Position numbers and translations under genes: made by a program. From the NCBI GenBank assembly GCA_027310725.1, contig DAIDAG010000011.1, positions 1 to 54,039 of the forward strand: a stretch of 54,039 bases of DNA. Direction: 5' to 3'. The notes beneath the pieces are model-generated. The model had not been told where the DNA came from, searched no databases, and was given only the letters and a program-made list of their open reading frames with translations. Shown piece by piece: positions 49,710-54,039 of the stretch (the stretch's first letter is position 1; each line of letters begins with the position of its first letter). This DNA comes from Sideroxydans sp. (GTDB lineage: Bacteria; Pseudomonadota; Gammaproteobacteria; Burkholderiales; Gallionellaceae).

Positions 49710-52691
49710 ATGCAGCATGAAAATCACACCAGAATGAAATCGTCAGGCAAGTTATCTTCAGGCAGTTTGTCGGTGCAAATTGATACGGATGCATTGATAA
49801 ACTTCCAGAGCGCCATACTTAAAGCAGTGGCATTCGGCAGTGACGACAAAGAAATAATAGACCATGTTTGCCGGCTTGGAGAGGAACTGGTTCCAGGGTG
49901 CCTTGCTACAGTCATGCTCCTTGATAACCGGGGATTGCTCAACGTTCATTCCGCACCTAGTGCCGCGCCCGAAATCACAATCAAACTGAATGGTCTCTGT
50001 CCAGGCCCGGAGTCCGGCCCGTGCGGGAATGCCGTCTATCGTCAGGAGCCCGTTTTTGTCGAGGATACGCTGAACGATCCAAGATGGAATGGGCTGAAGA
50101 CAGTGGCGGAGGAATTCAGGTTCGGATCATGTTGGTCAATGCCTGTATTTTCAGAAGGTCGAATAGTGGTTGGTACGTTCGCCCTGACAGGCTTTGAGAA
50201 CCGTATGCCCACATCCTTTCAGCGCAAGCTGATGGAAACTGCCGCATCCATCATCGCCATCGTTCTGGAGCGCGGAAAAAAGAATGTCGCACTGCAACGA
50301 AGCGAAGAGCGCTTCAAGCAACTCTTTGAGGGAGCGACAGATAGCAAGATGCTGATTTCGGATGATGGCCGCATTCTGGATGTTAATCGCATTGCTCATG
50401 AGCGACTCGGCTATGCAAAATCAGAAATGATTGGCAGGCTCGTCTCTGATTTTGTTACCACTGAAAATATCGACAAGGTCAATCAAAGGCTTGATCGGGT
50501 TACGCGTGACGGTCATGCGACCTACGAATCTGCGCAATTGCGCAGAGATGGTTCAATCATGCCGGTAGAAATCAGTACAGTCGTCATCGATATGGATGAC
50601 GGTAAGGCTTACTACAGCATCCTTCGCGACATTACAGAGCGCAAAAGGATAGAGATGGCGCTCCATCAGAGTGAGAAACGTTTCCGTGATCTTGTGGAAA
50701 CAACGACAGATTGGATATGGGAGGTTGATGATAAGTGGCGCTATGTCTATGTCAGCCCGCGCGTTCAGGATCTGTTTGGCTATAGTTCCGGCGACTTGAT
50801 TGGCAAGACCCCATTTGACTTCATGCCAGAGAATGAAATATCTCCCAGGAAGGAGCAGTCCAGGGCACTGGCGAAAAATGGGGAAGCGATATATCAGATC
50901 GAGTCCAGGCGGATTCACAAAGACGGGCACGAGGTAATTGTCGAGACGAGCGGTTTGCCCATGTTTGATGATGCAGGAAGACTGATTGGCTACCGCGGTA
51001 TTACGCGTGATATCAGCCATCGAAAAAAAATGGAACTTGCCCTGAGGGAAAACGAGGCTCATCTTCGTGACATCATGCAACATGCGCCAATCGGATTGGC
51101 GACTGTCTCTCTCGAAGGACGCTTCATGGAGGCCAACCAGTCTCTTTGTGAGATTGTCGGATACACCAAGAACGAACTTAAGAAGCTGACGTTCCAGGAA
51201 ATCACTTATCCAGATGACCTCTCGTCCGACCTTGGCAATGTAAAACGCCTGCTCGCCGGAGAAATTTCATTCTACAAGATGGAAAAGCGCTACATCAAAA
51301 AGAGCGGCGATATCGTGTGGATTCAGCTGACCGGATCGTTGCTAAGAGATGCGGCAGGTGTGCCCAGTCATTTCATCGCGCAAATCGAGGATATATCAGA
51401 GCGTAAGGTTTTTGAAAAACGGTTGCGGCTCGAGAGGGACTTCTCGAACAGTATCCTCGATACGGCAAAGAGCATGGTGATGGTAATTGACCGTGAAGGA
51501 AAAATTGTCCGCCTCAATCATGAAGCCCTGGAGTTCACTGGTTATACTTTTGACGAGATCAAGAATCGGGCGTTTTTCTGGGAAAGATTTTTGCCTCCGG
51601 AACAGAAGGGGGAAGTGCGGAAGGTTTTTGATAAATTGATTAGCGGCGATGTCGTCGCACGTTACGAGAATTTTTGGTTTCGTCGAGACGGCAGCAAACG
51701 GCTGTTCGACTGGTCCAATTCCATTCTGAGGGGACTCGACGGAAAAGTGGAGTACCTGGTTACCGTTGGTATCGATATTACCGAAAGGAAGCAGTCGGAA
51801 GCCAGGCTGCAATTGGCAGCGAGCGTGTTCACCCATGCTCGTGAGGGCATCATGATTACAGATGCCCAAGGAGATATCCTTGAGGTCAATAATACCTTTA
51901 CCCTCATCACCGGCTACAAGCGGGAGGAAGTATTGGGCAGGAATCCGAGGATTCTTCAGTCCGGCAGGCATGAGCCGGGTTTCTTTGAGGCGATGTGGCG
52001 GTCCCTCGTCAACGAAGATTTTTGGACGGGTGAAATCTGGAATCGACGCAAGAACGGGGAAGTCTATGCCGAAATGCTTACGATCAGTACCGTGCGCGAT
52101 GCTGACGGGAAAATCCTGAACCATGTTTCGCTGTTCACCGACATCACCGAATTGAAGTTATATCAAAAACAACTCGAATATATCGCGCACTCCGACATGC
52201 TCACCGGCCTGCCCAACCGGGTGTTGCTGGCCGACCGCCTGCGCCAGGCAATGTCCCAGTGCTTGAGGCGAGATAGCTCGCTGGCAGTCGTCTATCTTGA
52301 TCTGGATGGCTTCAAGGCGATTAACGATGGATACGGCCATGACGTCGGTGATCAATTGCTGATCAATATTTCGCAGCGCATGAAGGATGTGCTTCGTGAA
52401 TGCGACACGCTTGCGCGGATCGGCGGCGACGAGTTCGTGGCTGTTTTGGCTGATTTGGATAAACCGCACGATTGCGAACCGGTGCTTGCACGCCTGCTGC
52501 AGGCAGCCGCCGATCCGGTCAAGTTGGGCGATGCAGTACTCCAGGTTTCGGCCAGCATCGGTGTCTCGTTCTATCCCAAGGACAATGTGGATGCTGATCA
52601 ACTGATGCGCCAAGCCGACCATGCGATGTATCAGGCCAAGCAGGCTGGTAAAAACCGTTACCAGCTGTTCGGCATGAATCGGGATGGCTAA
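49710..52691 (+). CDS. GAF-PAS-GGDEF diguanylate cyclase
   Basis: A 993-residue cytoplasmic protein without membrane helices: a GAF domain (about 35-190, GPCGNAVYRQEPVFVEDT), then five PAS domains, each closing with an ITERK-type PAC motif (about 195-315, 320-440, 445-565, 568-690, 695-815), and a GGDEF domain (about 825-990). The active site is RIGGDEF with the inhibitory-site RECD five residues earlier, so cyclic di-GMP synthesis with product inhibition is likely. No EAL domain follows. ATG 49710 lacks a clear Shine-Dalgarno; ATG 49734 is possible. Ligands of the sensor domains are unknown. Confidence 0.9.
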   Translation: MQHENHTRMKSSGKLSSGSLSVQIDTDALINFQSAILKAVAFGSDDKEIIDHVCRLGEELVPGCLATVMLLDNRGLLNVHSAPSAAPEITIKLNGLCPGPESGPCGNAVYRQEPVFVEDTLNDPRWNGLKTVAEEFRFGSCWSMPVFSEGRIVVGTFALTGFENRMPTSFQRKLMETAASIIAIVLERGKKNVALQRSEERFKQLFEGATDSKMLISDDGRILDVNRIAHERLGYAKSEMIGRLVSDFVTTENIDKVNQRLDRVTRDGHATYESAQLRRDGSIMPVEISTVVIDMDDGKAYYSILRDITERKRIEMALHQSEKRFRDLVETTTDWIWEVDDKWRYVYVSPRVQDLFGYSSGDLIGKTPFDFMPENEISPRKEQSRALAKNGEAIYQIESRRIHKDGHEVIVETSGLPMFDDAGRLIGYRGITRDISHRKKMELALRENEAHLRDIMQHAPIGLATVSLEGRFMEANQSLCEIVGYTKNELKKLTFQEITYPDDLSSDLGNVKRLLAGEISFYKMEKRYIKKSGDIVWIQLTGSLLRDAAGVPSHFIAQIEDISERKVFEKRLRLERDFSNSILDTAKSMVMVIDREGKIVRLNHEALEFTGYTFDEIKNRAFFWERFLPPEQKGEVRKVFDKLISGDVVARYENFWFRRDGSKRLFDWSNSILRGLDGKVEYLVTVGIDITERKQSEARLQLAASVFTHAREGIMITDAQGDILEVNNTFTLITGYKREEVLGRNPRILQSGRHEPGFFEAMWRSLVNEDFWTGEIWNRRKNGEVYAEMLTISTVRDADGKILNHVSLFTDITELKLYQKQLEYIAHSDMLTGLPNRVLLADRLRQAMSQCLRRDSSLAVVYLDLDGFKAINDGYGHDVGDQLLINISQRMKDVLRECDTLARIGGDEFVAVLADLDKPHDCEPVLARLLQAAADPVKLGDAVLQVSASIGVSFYPKDNVDADQLMRQADHAMYQAKQAGKNRYQLFGMNRDG

Positions 52692-52763
52692 GGCTCCGGT
52701 TGCAGTATGCGACTTGCCCCTGGGGTTGTATCGATGTGTCCGGCGAAATGTTTCGTAACATGC

Positions 52764-52795
52764 AGAAAACCCTTGCCTATAGGTTAAGACAAGGG
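52764..52795 (-). terminator. Intrinsic terminator of the aconitase gene
   Basis: Read on the minus strand, CCCTTGTC (52795-52788) pairs with GGCAAGGG (52777-52770), eight pairs with one G-T, around a 10-base loop, followed by TTTTC. It lies about 20 bases after the aconitase stop codon. Confidence 0.6.
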
Positions 52796-52814
52796 CGATC
52801 CAACATTCTCTTGC

Positions 52815-54039
52815 TTACTTGCCCACCAATTCCTTAAGCACATACGGCAGGATGCCGCCCGCACGGTAGTAATCCACTTCAATCGGAGTATCGATGCGCA
52901 GCAGCAGGCTGACGTTCTGCTTGCTGCCATCCTTGCGGGCAATGGTCAGCGTCACGTCCTGTTGGGGCTTCATGTTGTCGCTGATGCCGACCAGGTCGAA
53001 CGTTTCCTCGCCGGTCAGGTTCAGGCTGGTTGCGCTGTCGCTGCCCTTGAACTGCAATGGCAACACGCCCATGCCCACCAGGTTGCTGCGGTGGATGCGT
53101 TCGTAGCTCTTGGCGATGACGGCCTTCACGCCCAGCAACTGGGTGCCTTTCGCAGCCCAGTCGCGCGACGAACCCGTGCCATATTCCTCTCCGGCAAAGA
53201 TCACCGTCGGCGTGCCGTCGTGGATGTGCTTCATTGCGGCATCGTAGATTGCCATCTGTTCGCCCTTGTACAGGGTGTAGCCGCCTTCGACGCGGCTGCC
53301 ATCGGCATTCGGCGGCAGCATCAGGTTCTTGATGCGCACATTGGCGAAAGTGCCGCGCATCATCACCTCGTGGTTGCCGCGACGAGAACCGTAGCTGTTG
53401 AAGTCTTTCACAGCCACATGATGTTCTTGCAGATACTTGCCCGCGGGCGTGGTGGGCTTGAAGCTGCCGGCCGGGCTGATATGATCGGTGGTCACCGAGT
53501 CGCCCATGAGCGCCAATGCCTTCGCACCCTTGATGTCGCCGACCTTGGGTACGGCAGCATCGAAGAACGGCGGACGCGCGATATAGGTGGAATCATCCCA
53601 CTGATAGCGTTCGCCTGTGGGTGCCTTGATTGCGTTCCACAATGGCAGGTCCTTGGTCAGGTCGGAATACAGCTTCTGGTACACGGTGGGATCGGCTGCG
53701 AACTTCATCACGGTCTGTATCTCGGCGCTGTTCGGCCAGATGTCTTTCAGGAATACCGGTTGACCATCCTTGCCCGTGCCCAGCGGTTCGGTGTCGAGGT
53801 TGATGTTCATCCTGCCTGCGATGGCATAAGCGACCACCAGCGGCGGCGAAGCGAGGAAATTGGCTTTCAGGTTCGGGTGGATGCGCGCCTCGAAATTACG
53901 GTTGCCGGAGAGTACTGCCGCGCAGATCAGGCCGTTGTCGGTGATGGTCTTGTCGATGTCTTCGCGCAAGGGGCCGGCATTGCCGATACAGGTCGTGCAG
54001 CCATAAGCGGCCACGCTGAAGCCCAGTTGTTCCAGGGAT
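52815..54039 (-). CDS. acnA: Aconitate hydratase AcnA type, C-terminal part
   Basis: Interconverts citrate and isocitrate in the TCA cycle. The visible 407 residues run off the window and lack the N-terminal half. They begin SLEQLGF and include YGCTTCIGN, with two of the three cysteines that bind the 4Fe-4S cluster, [28 protein letters not shown], the [19 protein letters not shown] segment, and the swivelling domain with [16 protein letters not shown] and [17 protein letters not shown]. This is the AcnA/IRP-like form, not AcnB. The related AcnD of the methylcitrate pathway cannot be fully excluded without the N-terminus and neighbours. Confidence 0.9.
   Translation of the reverse strand, partial: SLEQLGFSVAAYGCTTCIGNAGPLREDIDKTITDNGLICAAVLSGNRNFEARIHPNLKANFLASPPLVVAYAIAGRMNINLDTEPLGTGKDGQPVFLKDIWPNSAEIQTVMKFAADPTVYQKLYSDLTKDLPLWNAIKAPTGERYQWDDSTYIARPPFFDAAVPKVGDIKGAKALALMGDSVTTDHISPAGSFKPTTPAGKYLQEHHVAVKDFNSYGSRRGNHEVMMRGTFANVRIKNLMLPPNADGSRVEGGYTLYKGEQMAIYDAAMKHIHDGTPTVIFAGEEYGTGSSRDWAAKGTQLLGVKAVIAKSYERIHRSNLVGMGVLPLQFKGSDSATSLNLTGEETFDLVGISDNMKPQQDVTLTIARKDGSKQNVSLLLRIDTPIEVDYYRAGGILPYVLKELVGK

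Overview
The window reads as chromosomal DNA of a betaproteobacterium. The evidence is the conserved order rpoE-rseA-rseB-rseC-degP-lepA-lepB-DUF4845-rnc-era-recO-pdxJ-acpS-nagZ, nadB divergent from rpoE with a ygfX gene beside it, zipA next to ligA, and a small SRP RNA directly before dnaX. The density of PAS/GGDEF/hemerythrin proteins and the moderate GC would suit a microaerophilic member of the Nitrosomonadales (for example Gallionellaceae), but that family placement is inference. I see no insertion sequence, prophage, CRISPR array, rRNA or complete tRNA.

Layout. 1-5.7 kb: start of a ribosome-assembly GTPase gene (minus), class I fumarase, a 122-bp structured intergenic element, SRP RNA, then the replication/repair operon dnaX-ybaB-recR-rluB. 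5.7-9.2 kb: a signalling cluster of a class III cyclase-like protein with a PEGA tail, a TPR-type lipoprotein and a membrane-anchored Ser/Thr kinase, followed by ygfX. 9.1-22.4 kb: nadB (minus) and the long sigma-E/translation/lipid housekeeping operon, whose genes mostly overlap by 1-8 bases. 22.5-27.1 kb: a complete DSF-type quorum-sensing module, rpfF facing rpfC-rpfG. 27.3-34.1 kb: zipA-ligA-galU-hpt-mtiP-def and a two-helix potassium-channel-like protein. 34.2-43.0 kb: seven collinear genes for soluble signalling proteins (REC-GGDEF-EAL, REC-PAS, HDOD, REC-HD-GYP, FIST, histidine kinase, hemerythrin-histidine kinase). 43.2-49.3 kb: LysR regulator with a TDT transporter, an EamA exporter, a GGDEF-hemerythrin protein, and an operon of a YeiH-type transporter, a 51-residue membrane protein and a universal stress protein. 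49.7-54 kb: a GAF-PAS-GGDEF protein and the 3' part of an aconitase gene.

How it fits together. At least five proteins carry domains that make, break or plausibly respond to cyclic di-GMP. RpfF would make a fatty-acid signal, RpfC would sense it, and RpfG would degrade cyclic di-GMP in response. The seven-gene cluster has two kinases without membrane segments, one of them fused to a hemerythrin domain expected to bind O2 or NO, and three receivers that could accept their phosphates, among them a cyclic di-GMP synthase/phosphodiesterase and an HD-GYP protein. The most interesting reading is that cell-density and oxygen signals converge on cyclic di-GMP here. That link is inferred from gene content and order only.
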